The notes beneath the pieces were generated by a model that ran no database searches, was not told the DNA's origin, and saw only the letters and a list, made by a program, of their open reading frames with translations. The position numbers and the translations under genes are program-made. From contig JAFZRN010000029.1 of the NCBI GenBank assembly GCA_017619835.1, positions 1-64,000 on the forward strand: a DNA stretch of 64,000 bases. Direction: 5' to 3'. This document shows positions 44,308-52,041 of this stretch, in pieces. The stretch is from Eubacterium sp. (lineage in GTDB: Bacteria > Bacillota > Clostridia > Lachnospirales > Lachnospiraceae). Position 1 is the stretch's first letter. The number at the start of each line of letters is the position of its first letter.

Positions 44308-46698
44308 TTGGGCATATTTGATTCGATTATAAACAGATTTAAATCTAAAATTGAATATAAAAAAGAATTATCACAGAACATTAAGGAACTGGAAAGGGAA
44401 CTAAGAGCGTTCTTAAAACAGAATTCTAATGAATATATTTATAGATACAGTTATAAGGATCTTGACAATCGTTGTAAAGAACTGGAGCTTCTTTCTGTAA
44501 AAAATCATGTTTCTGTGAAATCCTTACAGTCTTCTGTTATAAGTTTTTATCGGGATATAGAACTACATAATAATCAGGTTTTAGATAAGAAGATAAAAGA
44601 AGGGTATTCAATAATAGGTGATGTGGAAGGACAACAATTGGATCCTCAGCAGATGGCTTGTATAGTTAAAGATGCGGATAGTCATATTGTTGTTGCGGGC
44701 GCAGGAACCGGAAAAACTACTACTATCCTGGGAAAGGTAAAATACTTATTAAATGTGTATAATGCTGATCCGCAGGATTTTCTTATTTTATCATTTACTA
44801 ATGCAGCTGCAGATGAAATGAAGAAAAGACTTCATAAAGAAACTAATAAAGATTTCTATGTAGCTACATTTCATAAACTTGGTTATGACATTATTAGAAG
44901 AACACAGGGCATTACACCTAAGGTTTTTGAAAACGGAATGAATAGCTTTGTGAATGATTATGTTTTCAAAGATTCTCTGGATGCAGCATATAAAAGAAAA
45001 ATGCTGAATTATGTTTTGTATCATAATGTAAAAGTTCGCTCGGAGTTTTCTTTCGAAGATGAGGATGAATATAAGGATTACCTAAAAACTAATCCGCCTA
45101 CAAGTATAAAGGATGAGGTGCTTAAGAGTTATGGGGAAATGGAAATAGCTAATTTCCTTGCTCAGCATGGAATTAACTATCAGTACGAGGCAGCTTATCC
45201 CCTAGATACAAGAGATGAAGAATATGGTCAGTATCATCCTGATTTTTATCTCCCGGATTATAATATCTACATAGAGTATTTTGGAATAGATAGAAAAGGA
45301 AATGTTCCGGATTATTTTTCTGATAAAGATGGAAAATCAGCGTCGGAAATTTATCGTGAAGGAATTGAGTGGAAAAGACGGATTCATAAAGAGAATGGAA
45401 CGACACTAATTGAGTGCTATGCGTATGAACATTTTGAGGGGATGTTATTAAACAATCTCAAGGAAAAGCTTTCTGGTGTTGAAATGAGAGATTTATCTCT
45501 TGAAGAAATAGTGGGTTCCAGAAAAGGTAAAAATATTCTGTCGACATTATCAAATACAATGGCCACAGTTATAACCCTTTGTAAGAATAGGCGTATTGAT
45601 TCCCAAGGTATCAAATCTATTAATTGTGATGCTGCGCTGGTTGAACTGATTTTTCCTGTTTTTGTAGATTATGAGACATTTCTTACAGAGAATAATTATG
45701 TTGATTTTGCAGATATGCTTAATCAAGCAACAGATGCTGTTGTGGATAACAAATTTGAGCATGTATTTAAATATGTTATTGTTGATGAGTACCAGGATAT
45801 ATCTACAGCACAGTATCAGCTGTTAAAAGCTTTAAGAAACCAGTCTCACTACAGCTTGTTTTGTGTTGGTGATGATTGGCAGAGTATATATAGGTTTGCC
45901 GGTAGTGACATAGGTTATATTTTGAATTTTGACAAATATTGGGGCGATTCTGAACTGAGCAGAATAGAAACTACATATCGTTTTTCTCAAAGACTTATAG
46001 ACATATCTAGCAACTTTGTTATGAGTAATCCTAACCAGATAAAGAAACAGATTCGATCTGGAAATAATATAGAACAATATGTTATTGGAAATATAAATGG
46101 ATATACAGAACAAAATGCGATCAGTTTTATGGTTGATAAAGTCAAAACACTTCCTCAAAACTCAACAGTGTATTTTCTTGGAAGATATCAATTTGATATA
46201 GATTGCTTAGGAAAAGGCTTTACTCTCAGATATGATAATGCTAATAAGGTTAATCAAGTAATACTGCAATCAAGACCTGATCTAAAAATGTATTTTTATA
46301 CTGTTCATAAATCGAAAGGTCTTCAGGCGGATTATGTGTTTATTCTTAATAACAAAAATACATACATGGGATTCCCCAGCAAGGTACAGAATCCTCCATT
46401 GATAGAATATCTTCTTGAGCAATCAGATGATTTCCCTGACTCAGAAGAAAGAAGACTGTTCTATGTTGCTTTGACAAGAGCAAGGAGGCGTGTTTATTTA
46501 GTGACTGAAGGCAAGAAGATTTCTTCTTTTGCAAATGAAATAATTTCAAAATATGGTGAGGAGATAAAGAAAGAGGCTTGGACATGTCCTCTCTGCGGAG
46601 GACAGCTGCGAAAAGTTAAAGGGCCATATGGTGAGTTCTATGGTTGTTCAAATTATAGGGTGAATGGCTGCAGATATAAGAGAAATCTGAAGGCTTAA
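44308..46698 (+). CDS. UvrD-like SF1 helicase with nuclease insert and zinc ribbon
   Basis: A 796-residue protein; TTG 44308 is chosen because GGAGG lies 7 bp upstream. Helicase motifs: LDPQQ Q-motif, AGAGTGKT (130-137), LSFTNAAADEM, VIVDEYQDIS, DDWQSIYRFAGSD and YVALTRARRRVYLV. Between the first motifs is an insert with a nuclease-like core HPDFYLPDYNIYIEYFG (Asp312, Glu323). The C-terminus is a four-Cys zinc element (CPLCGG...GCSN...GC) like those of topoisomerases. Such proteins occur in defence islands and may resect or unwind phage DNA. It ends the operon and its stop overlaps the terminator. Confidence 0.85.
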   Translation: MGIFDSIINRFKSKIEYKKELSQNIKELERELRAFLKQNSNEYIYRYSYKDLDNRCKELELLSVKNHVSVKSLQSSVISFYRDIELHNNQVLDKKIKEGYSIIGDVEGQQLDPQQMACIVKDADSHIVVAGAGTGKTTTILGKVKYLLNVYNADPQDFLILSFTNAAADEMKKRLHKETNKDFYVATFHKLGYDIIRRTQGITPKVFENGMNSFVNDYVFKDSLDAAYKRKMLNYVLYHNVKVRSEFSFEDEDEYKDYLKTNPPTSIKDEVLKSYGEMEIANFLAQHGINYQYEAAYPLDTRDEEYGQYHPDFYLPDYNIYIEYFGIDRKGNVPDYFSDKDGKSASEIYREGIEWKRRIHKENGTTLIECYAYEHFEGMLLNNLKEKLSGVEMRDLSLEEIVGSRKGKNILSTLSNTMATVITLCKNRRIDSQGIKSINCDAALVELIFPVFVDYETFLTENNYVDFADMLNQATDAVVDNKFEHVFKYVIVDEYQDISTAQYQLLKALRNQSHYSLFCVGDDWQSIYRFAGSDIGYILNFDKYWGDSELSRIETTYRFSQRLIDISSNFVMSNPNQIKKQIRSGNNIEQYVIGNINGYTEQNAISFMVDKVKTLPQNSTVYFLGRYQFDIDCLGKGFTLRYDNANKVNQVILQSRPDLKMYFYTVHKSKGLQADYVFILNNKNTYMGFPSKVQNPPLIEYLLEQSDDFPDSEERRLFYVALTRARRRVYLVTEGKKISSFANEIISKYGEEIKKEAWTCPLCGGQLRKVKGPYGEFYGCSNYRVNGCRYKRNLKA

Positions 46699-46725
46699 AG
46701 AATGGTTATTCTTTAAGGCCTTTTT
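46691..46725 (+). terminator. rho-independent terminator of the defence operon
   Basis: CTTAAAGAAT (46694-46703) and ATTCTTTAAG (46708-46717) are perfect complements, loop GGTT, and AGG/CCT extends the stem past a one-base bulge. TTTTT follows. It overlaps the helicase stop codon. Confidence 0.85.
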
Positions 46726-46753
46726 AAGGGACAACCTATATCGGATAATTAGA
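46721..46753 (+). repeat. 33-bp direct repeat, left copy, at the edge of a cargo cassette
   Basis: TTTTTAAGGGACAAC, then 11 bp, then AATTAGA. By eye it matches 50892-50924 at 26 of 33 positions without gaps. It begins inside the T-tract of the defence-operon terminator. Confidence 0.65.
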
Positions 46754-46793
46754 GTAGCTAATATATCTGGTTTGGTTGAGAGGAGTGCTGCTG

Positions 46794-48029
46794 ATGAAAT
46801 CATATGCTGATGTTTTTAGAGAAAAGCTAAGCCCAATATTTTCTGATAAAGAAACTGTGGAGTTACTATTGAAAACTTCATATAGGACAGAGGAATTAGA
46901 CTATATTATTGATTATGTTGAAGAGAATCCTGATGCTACAGAAAGTGATGTGATTCTATGTCAGCTATCATGGGATAATGAGTTTAAGGTTCATCGAGGC
47001 ATATCAGCTATGGTTGGATTAGTTGTAGGAGATGCATTAGGCGTACCAGTAGAGTTTTCTGACAGAGAAGAAAGAAAGCAGGATCCTGTTATTGATATGA
47101 GGGGGTATGGGACACATAATCAACCTCCAGGGACCTGGTCAGATGATTCAAGTATGGCGATTGCAACCTTAGATTGGTTCCGTGAATTTAGAAATGATGA
47201 AAATAATAAGTTTCTAGATGATCTGGATTATTCCAAATTGATGAATAGGTTTTCTGGTTGGATGATGAACGGAGAATACACTCCGCATGGTAGAAACTTT
47301 GATATAGGTATAGCAACCTCTAAAGCAATAATGAATTATGCCAGAGGAATGGAACCTTTAAAGTGTGGTGGTGTTGGAGAGTATGATAATGGAAACGGAT
47401 CATTGATGAGAATTCTTCCGGCATCTTTATTCTTTCATGTTGATTTTGGGATAAGAATCAATAAATCGTATGTATCATATATTTATAGTATCTCTTCTTT
47501 GACTCATGGACATGGTAGAAGCAGATTAGCGTGTCTTATATATACAACGGTAATTGCGAATATATTTAGATTCTCGCAGTTAAGTAAGCAAGAAGTTGTC
47601 ACAAATGCAATAGCTACAGTTCATGATTATTTATTAAATAAAGAGGATGATCCTACAATCAAATCTGAGATTAATTCATACAATAGATTATGGAATATAG
47701 ATTCCTTCTCGAATCTGTCCGAAAATGAAATTGGAAGTAGCGGATATGTTGTGGATACTCTTGAAGCGGCAATATGGTGCTTTCTTACAACAGAAAGTTA
47801 TAGAGAATGTGTGCTAAAGGCTGTTAATCTGGGGGAGGATACTGATACTGTTGGTGCTGTTGCCGGTGGTATTGCAGGTATGTATTATGGAATAGAGAAT
47901 ATTCCGGGTGAATGGGTAAATGTTATTCCAAAGATAGATCAAATTATGAAACTTACAAAAGACGTTATGAAGATGAAAATTGATTATGATGTCTCGATTG
48001 TTTGCGGAGATAAAACATATAATATTTAG
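46794..48029 (+). CDS. ADP-ribosylglycohydrolase (DraG/PF03747 family)
   Basis: A 411-residue protein. Family motifs: GDALGVPVEF (79-88), WSDDSS (115-120, metal ligands, normally TDDT) and the C-terminal GEDTDTVGAVAGGIAGMYYG. It should remove ADP-ribose from proteins or nucleic acids. GAGAGGAG is 8 bp before ATG 46794; a TTG at 46776 is rejected. The first 60 residues precede the hydrolase domain and are not recognised. It opens a four-gene cassette between two 33-bp direct repeats. With a RES-domain effector in the same element, a reversal role is possible. Confidence 0.85.
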   Translation: MKSYADVFREKLSPIFSDKETVELLLKTSYRTEELDYIIDYVEENPDATESDVILCQLSWDNEFKVHRGISAMVGLVVGDALGVPVEFSDREERKQDPVIDMRGYGTHNQPPGTWSDDSSMAIATLDWFREFRNDENNKFLDDLDYSKLMNRFSGWMMNGEYTPHGRNFDIGIATSKAIMNYARGMEPLKCGGVGEYDNGNGSLMRILPASLFFHVDFGIRINKSYVSYIYSISSLTHGHGRSRLACLIYTTVIANIFRFSQLSKQEVVTNAIATVHDYLLNKEDDPTIKSEINSYNRLWNIDSFSNLSENEIGSSGYVVDTLEAAIWCFLTTESYRECVLKAVNLGEDTDTVGAVAGGIAGMYYGIENIPGEWVNVIPKIDQIMKLTKDVMKMKIDYDVSIVCGDKTYNI

Positions 48030-48047
48030 TACACGGGAGGATTCTGA

Positions 48048-48479
48048 ATGAAAAGAATACTTTTTGAATATAAGTACTCAGTATGGTTGAGTTTTGATAA
48101 AAGCACAGAATTAACAGTGTATGAAGAAGATGGAAAATATTATGCGGATTGTCATAGCTTTTCACTTGAGCTGAGAGATGAAAAGGTGTCACTATCTGAT
48201 GTTGTAGTTGAAAAAATAAAAAAAATATATTCTAAGAATCCTACTATTTTTGAATTTGATGAACCGGAATTTCCACCTGTATTAGATGGATCATCACATG
48301 AATTTGTTTTTGGTAATGGCGAAGTTACACATGAGGTGAGAGCAAGTAATATCTGGTATTTCAAAGGAATTGATACATCTGATTATCCTAATGGGATTAA
48401 ATTACTAAAAACATTTGAAAGCATTCGCAGACAGCTTATTAAAGAAGGCGTAAAAAAGGAGTACTTAAGGATAAAATAG
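48048..48479 (+). CDS. protein of unknown function, 143 residues
   Basis: A soluble 143-residue protein with GGGAGG 7 bp before the ATG. Sequence such as LSFDKSTELTVYEEDGKYYA and FEFDEPEFPPVLDGSS suggests a small alpha/beta domain. No family is recognised. It is 18 bp after the ADP-ribosylglycohydrolase gene and belongs to the same cassette. Confidence 0.65.
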   Translation: MKRILFEYKYSVWLSFDKSTELTVYEEDGKYYADCHSFSLELRDEKVSLSDVVVEKIKKIYSKNPTIFEFDEPEFPPVLDGSSHEFVFGNGEVTHEVRASNIWYFKGIDTSDYPNGIKLLKTFESIRRQLIKEGVKKEYLRIK

Positions 48480-48531
48480 ATTCCGGATAAAAATATTATG
48501 GGGTTAGTATTATAAGTCTGAGGAGGTGCTT

Positions 48532-49584
48532 ATGGATTACAAGAATTTGATAGATGATTTTACAAAAAAAGGATTTTGTGACTGTGATATTGTTCAGGAA
48601 ATTGTATGGGAATCTGAAGATTATTGTGGTCTAAATGAAAGTTATAAGAAAAAGCTTTTGAAGTGCATTACAAAGGAAGCAGAAGATGGAAATGCCGAAA
48701 TGTGTAATAAGCTCGGAGCTATGTATGCTGAAGGCAAAATAGTTAAAGAAAACAAAGAGAAAGCCTTTGAATGGTATAAGAAAGGTGCGGATCTGGGCGA
48801 TGGTTTAGCTTCTAGCAATTTGGGCTTTTGCTATATGTATGCTATTGGTACAGATAAGAATGATGAAGAAGCATTTAAAGCGTTTTCTAAAGGTGCCTTA
48901 TTAGGATATACGGATTCGATTATTCGCCTTGGAGATATGTATTTGTTTGGTACATATGTTTCTGAAGATAAGAAAACAGCACTAAAACTGTATTTGGATG
49001 CATATTATTATTCAAAGGATGAATTACCTGAATGGGGATCTATGCAGGCATATTCTGATGTGTGTAGAAGATTAGGTGATTGTTATTATTATGGTTATGG
49101 AGTTAAAAAGAATAATCTGGAAGCCATAAGATATTATACGGAAGCTCTATACTATTATGAAAAAAGAATGGTCATTGGAGACTATTATGCGTCCGAAGGA
49201 CTGAATAAAACAAAAAAAAGATTAAAAGAAGCTTCAGGAGAATATTTCGGAACGTCTGATGACGGAAGTTTAGTGGAAAAGACAATTACAGTTAATGATA
49301 TTGCTGATGAAATAGAGCGGATAGTTTTGGCTAGTGAAAAAAGAATAGTAATATCGCCAATGGAATTTATCGCTAATGTATGCAGGGATAAATTTGGATT
49401 AGATGATCTTAAATCTTCAAATATTGAATGTACAAGTAATGATATATTTTTTGATGTATATGATATCCTGATTGAAAAATCACGTGATAAGTCTACTCCT
49501 TTTTCTATGAGACTTGTTCCGGAAAAAGAAGAGAGATGGGGAATGCCTTATGTTTTTGACTATATTTTCAAGAAAAAAGGATAA
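48532..49584 (+). CDS. Sel1-repeat protein
   Basis: A 350-residue protein. Residues about 45-210 contain four Sel1-like TPR repeats (for example AEMCNKLGAMYAEGKIVKEN then KEKAFEWYKKGADLGDG; LGDCYYYGYGVKKNNLEAIR). The last 100 residues are a separate, unrecognised domain. AGGAGG lies 5 bp before ATG 48532. Sel1 proteins serve as protein-binding scaffolds and occur in several defence or effector loci, where they link sensor and effector. It sits between two unknown proteins of the cassette. Confidence 0.8.
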   Translation: MDYKNLIDDFTKKGFCDCDIVQEIVWESEDYCGLNESYKKKLLKCITKEAEDGNAEMCNKLGAMYAEGKIVKENKEKAFEWYKKGADLGDGLASSNLGFCYMYAIGTDKNDEEAFKAFSKGALLGYTDSIIRLGDMYLFGTYVSEDKKTALKLYLDAYYYSKDELPEWGSMQAYSDVCRRLGDCYYYGYGVKKNNLEAIRYYTEALYYYEKRMVIGDYYASEGLNKTKKRLKEASGEYFGTSDDGSLVEKTITVNDIADEIERIVLASEKRIVISPMEFIANVCRDKFGLDDLKSSNIECTSNDIFFDVYDILIEKSRDKSTPFSMRLVPEKEERWGMPYVFDYIFKKKG

Positions 49585-49607
49585 TTCTTTGTTGGTGGAG
49601 TATTGTA

Positions 49608-50795
49608 ATGGATAAAGTTAATGAAGAATTAATTGAATATGGGATAGAGTTTCATGAATTGCCGGAAAAGAAATCATTTAAAGAAGTAATTCCTGTGAAT
49701 AAAGATGATGCTATCAGATTATCAGGAATTCTTTCTGCGGCTCCAACACTTATCTCTAATGCAGTGATCAACAATGAGCTTGGTGGTTGCTTATATACTA
49801 TTACAACAGAAGGAAAAAATGTTATTCCTGATATGCTTGTTGAAAAGAATAATGGAAAAATGATTTCAAATCTTAAGGGAGAAGGCGGTAAGTTTGGAAA
49901 GCAAGCGGATATAGAGGCATTTGATTCATCAATAATTGATGCAGCAACGATAGCAAGTTCTGTTTTTGCTATTGCCTCTGTTGCTACTTCTCAATACTAT
50001 CTTAAGAGTATTGATGACAAGCTTTCGGAAATTCAAAAAACTACTCGTGATATTCTGAATTTTCTTGAAGTTGATAAGCAAAGTAAGATAGAAAGTGATT
50101 TTGAAATACTTCACGAAATTATAGAACAAATGGATGTTATTAAGGCTGAAGATAATCTGAAATCCATAAAGCTCGAACAAATATCAGCTATCCAAAGAGA
50201 ATCTAAGGCAAATATTAAGTTTTACAAAAAGTTGCTTGAAAAAGCATTAAATGAGTATAAGTCAAATAAAATGGGTGGTAGACAGGATAATAAGATAATA
50301 GGATGGGTTCGACAGGATTATTTTTATTATAGATTGTCTTTGCAGGTTTATTCACTTTCAAAACTTGCTGAAATAATGCTTTTATCAAATTTTAATGAAA
50401 AGTATCTCCGAAATATTTATGAAGAGTTACATGATTATTCCATAGATATTAAAGATGACATTAATCGTATATTATCCATAATATATGATTATAGTTATGA
50501 CAAGTTTGAGAATAAAGTCAAACATGGATTTGCCAGTACAATGAAATCTGTTGGTGGTGCGGTTAACAAAACGCCTTTAAAGAAAACAGATCTGGGCGGT
50601 AAGCTTACTAAAATAGGCAATAATACAAATAGAGAAATACAAGGAGATACAAAACGTAAGGCAGATAGGATTGTTACAAAAGATGATTATGGAGTTTTAG
50701 AACCATATTCTGAGATGGTTGATAATCTGCTTAGGATGATTAACGGAAAAGTGAATATTGTTGGTAATGACGAAGGAACGTTTGTAATGTTCTAA
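49608..50795 (+). CDS. protein of unknown function with hydrophobic segment and coiled coil
   Basis: A 395-residue protein. A hydrophobic stretch (about residues 105-128, IIDAATIASSVFAIASVATS) is followed by a long helical coiled-coil region (130-300) and a Lys/Thr-rich end. GGTGGAG stands before the ATG. The layout is reminiscent of helical pore formers and of membrane-linked effectors, but there is no recognisable family, so this stays a structural comment. It is the last gene of the cassette and is followed by a strong terminator. Confidence 0.65.
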   Translation: MDKVNEELIEYGIEFHELPEKKSFKEVIPVNKDDAIRLSGILSAAPTLISNAVINNELGGCLYTITTEGKNVIPDMLVEKNNGKMISNLKGEGGKFGKQADIEAFDSSIIDAATIASSVFAIASVATSQYYLKSIDDKLSEIQKTTRDILNFLEVDKQSKIESDFEILHEIIEQMDVIKAEDNLKSIKLEQISAIQRESKANIKFYKKLLEKALNEYKSNKMGGRQDNKIIGWVRQDYFYYRLSLQVYSLSKLAEIMLLSNFNEKYLRNIYEELHDYSIDIKDDINRILSIIYDYSYDKFENKVKHGFASTMKSVGGAVNKTPLKKTDLGGKLTKIGNNTNREIQGDTKRKADRIVTKDDYGVLEPYSEMVDNLLRMINGKVNIVGNDEGTFVMF

Positions 50796-50823
50796 TAATC
50801 CTCTTGTATGAATAAAAAAGTGC

Positions 50824-50859
50824 AAAGAGTGGTGTTTAATATGGCACTGCTCTTTTTTT
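50824..50859 (+). terminator. rho-independent terminator of the Sel1/ADP-ribosylglycohydrolase cassette
   Basis: AAAGAGTGGTG (50824-50834) pairs with CACTGCTCTTT (50845-50855; two wobble pairs), followed by further T residues to 50859. Confidence 0.85.
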
Positions 50860-50891
50860 GTCCTCAAGCCGCTTCTCCTGATTACTAGGTA

Positions 50892-50924
50892 TTTTTTAGG
50901 GACAACTGATTCCGTAGAATTAGA
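50892..50924 (+). repeat. 33-bp direct repeat, right copy, at the edge of a cargo cassette
   Basis: TTTTTTAGGGACAAC, then 11 bp, then AATTAGA. Matches 46721-46753 in the same orientation; the first 15 bp differ at one position. Confidence 0.65.
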
Positions 50925-51003
50925 AGTGAAAGGATAGGTTTTTGATCTTTTAATGCGTCTAAAAATCCGTATTTTCCGGATGAGGAGCCGGTAGAGGGTA
51001 GAG

Positions 51004-51204
51004 ATGAGTGAAGAAGATTATAAGCTATTCCTACAAAGAGAATATGTTAGTGTTTTGAAAAAAGCTGAGACTGTGCTGAATTGCGGTCTTGGCTATTTTT
51101 TTATTTATCTATTCGTAAAAGATATCTTTTGCGAAAAGATAAAAAACTCTCATTGCTGTTTTTCTTTCCTGTATTGGGGAAGGGCGGTGGTGCCTATGAA
51201 ATAA
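51004..51204 (+). CDS. doubtful small ORF, possibly a decayed gene
   Basis: A 66-residue frame preceded by GAGGG. The start (MSEEDYKLFLQREYVSVLKK) looks like a real soluble protein, but after residue 27 the sequence turns hydrophobic and cysteine-rich, just where a T-run occurs (about 51099-51105). An overlapping frame from 51081 continues with a basic region. A frameshift in an older small ICE gene is a fair reading. No family recognised. Confidence 0.3.
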   Translation: MSEEDYKLFLQREYVSVLKKAETVLNCGLGYFFIYLFVKDIFCEKIKNSHCCFSFLYWGRAVVPMK

Positions 51205-51271
51205 ATCATCGAACCTATGACCTTAGTTGTCATAGGTATGGGGTATGTTATAGGAACAATGGGAGAATACT

Positions 51272-51508
51272 ATGAAAGAGGACAGGGAAAAAAGTCGAAC
51301 TGCCCTAAGGGTAGTACGGCTTATAAAAATGATGGACTTTTTTTCTGATCATAAGAAAACTACTTCTTCAGAGCTGGCAATAGAATTTGATGTCAGTCAA
51401 AGAACCATATTCAGAGACTTGGATATTCTTGAAAATGAGCTTAATGTCCCATTTATGAGTGTTGAGGGTTCTCATATAGAAGTTATGCCTGATTGGAAAT
51501 TTAGATAA
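51272..51508 (+). CDS. single-domain HTH_11/DeoR-type regulator
   Basis: A 78-residue protein that is only a winged HTH: TTSSELAIEFDVSQRTIFRD and LDILENELNVPFMSVEGSHI. This is the N-terminal domain type that normally precedes a WYL or sugar-sensing domain, which is absent here. Either a minimal regulator or a truncated one. The ATG has GGGAG 7 bp upstream. It precedes the structured leader of the excisionase-like genes and may act on that region. Confidence 0.7.
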   Translation: MKEDREKSRTALRVVRLIKMMDFFSDHKKTTSSELAIEFDVSQRTIFRDLDILENELNVPFMSVEGSHIEVMPDWKFR

Positions 51509-51528
51509 TGAATAATTCATAAATATAC

Positions 51529-51567
51529 TGCTTGCACTCTGTATTAGTAGTGCGCAGGGTGTAAGCA
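51529..51567 (+). terminator. 13-bp hairpin after the HTH gene
   Basis: TGCTTGCACTCTG (51529-51541) pairs with CAGGGTGTAAGCA (51555-51567) with two G-U pairs. The following sequence is only weakly T-rich, so it could be a terminator or a folded RNA element. Confidence 0.5.
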
Positions 51568-51700
51568 TAGCTCTTGTTGATCTGGCTGAGCATATGGAAT
51601 TAAAGGATAGTAGCAGTTGAGATTGATTCCGTGTGTTCATCAGGGTAACAAGTTAATCGTTCATTTACAATTTAATATAGAAAAAGACAACTGGACGTTC

Positions 51701-52018
51701 ATGAATAGCAGAGCCGCAAGAACCAGATGCGCCATGACTACATTATTGTAAGAGCGAGAAACATTGTTCGTAAGGAAGATACTGTGGTGGTATCGGGGCT
51801 TTGATGCTATTCATTAATAATGATACTTCTATGTGTTACAAGAATGATGATACATAGTCCATAGAGGGACGGTGCGAATCCGATGTGAGCTGTGCCAACA
51901 GCTACCAGTAGTTTTATTAATGAGTATGTATGCCGATAAGAGCTTATCTGTTGTGAGAGAGTTATCTATAATCCTGCCGGATAATAACATATGGGTAAGC
52001 TCTTATGGGCAGACATAC
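51701..52018 (+). ncRNA. structured RNA leader with competing stems upstream of the HTH genes
   Basis: About 320 nt without a supported ORF and with dense pairing. ATGAATAGCA (51701-51710) can pair with TGCTATTCAT (51805-51814), while TATTCATTAATAA (51808-51820) can instead pair with TTATTAATGAGTA (51914-51926). Inside are hairpins CTATGTGTT/GATACATAG (51829-51837/51849-51857) and AGCTGT/ACAGCT (51888-51903), and a GGTGCGAATCC box (51871-51881) like the B12-box of cobalamin riboswitches. A 23-bp stem follows (51924-51946 with 51996-52018), 10 bp before the AAAGGAG of the first HTH gene. It looks like a regulated leader; ligand or protein partner unknown. Confidence 0.55.
51924..52018. repeat. 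23-bp inverted repeat, 21 of 23 positions paired
   Basis: Left arm 51924-51946 (GTATGTATGCC...AGAGCTTA), right arm 51996-52018 (TAAGCTCT...GACATAC). Mismatches fall only at arm positions 7 and 12. The 49-bp loop holds a smaller hairpin (GTTATC / GATAATAAC). Its left arm shares 51924-51926 with the upstream stem, so both cannot be complete at once. Confidence 0.75.
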
Positions 52019-52041
52019 CTTACAGCGAAAGGAGCAATAGT

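Noticed and set aside
51217-51348. 43-residue ORF starting MTLVVIGMGY
   Set aside because: Looks like a tiny membrane protein but its start lies in a 9-bp inverted repeat (ACCTATGAC/GTCATAGGT), it has no ribosome binding site and overlaps the HTH gene.
51864-51910. Bona fide cobalamin riboswitch
   Set aside because: Only the GGTGCGAATCC box and a nearby hairpin agree. The GCCACTG-like core and the usual downstream B12 genes are missing, so I call it a structured leader of unknown ligand.
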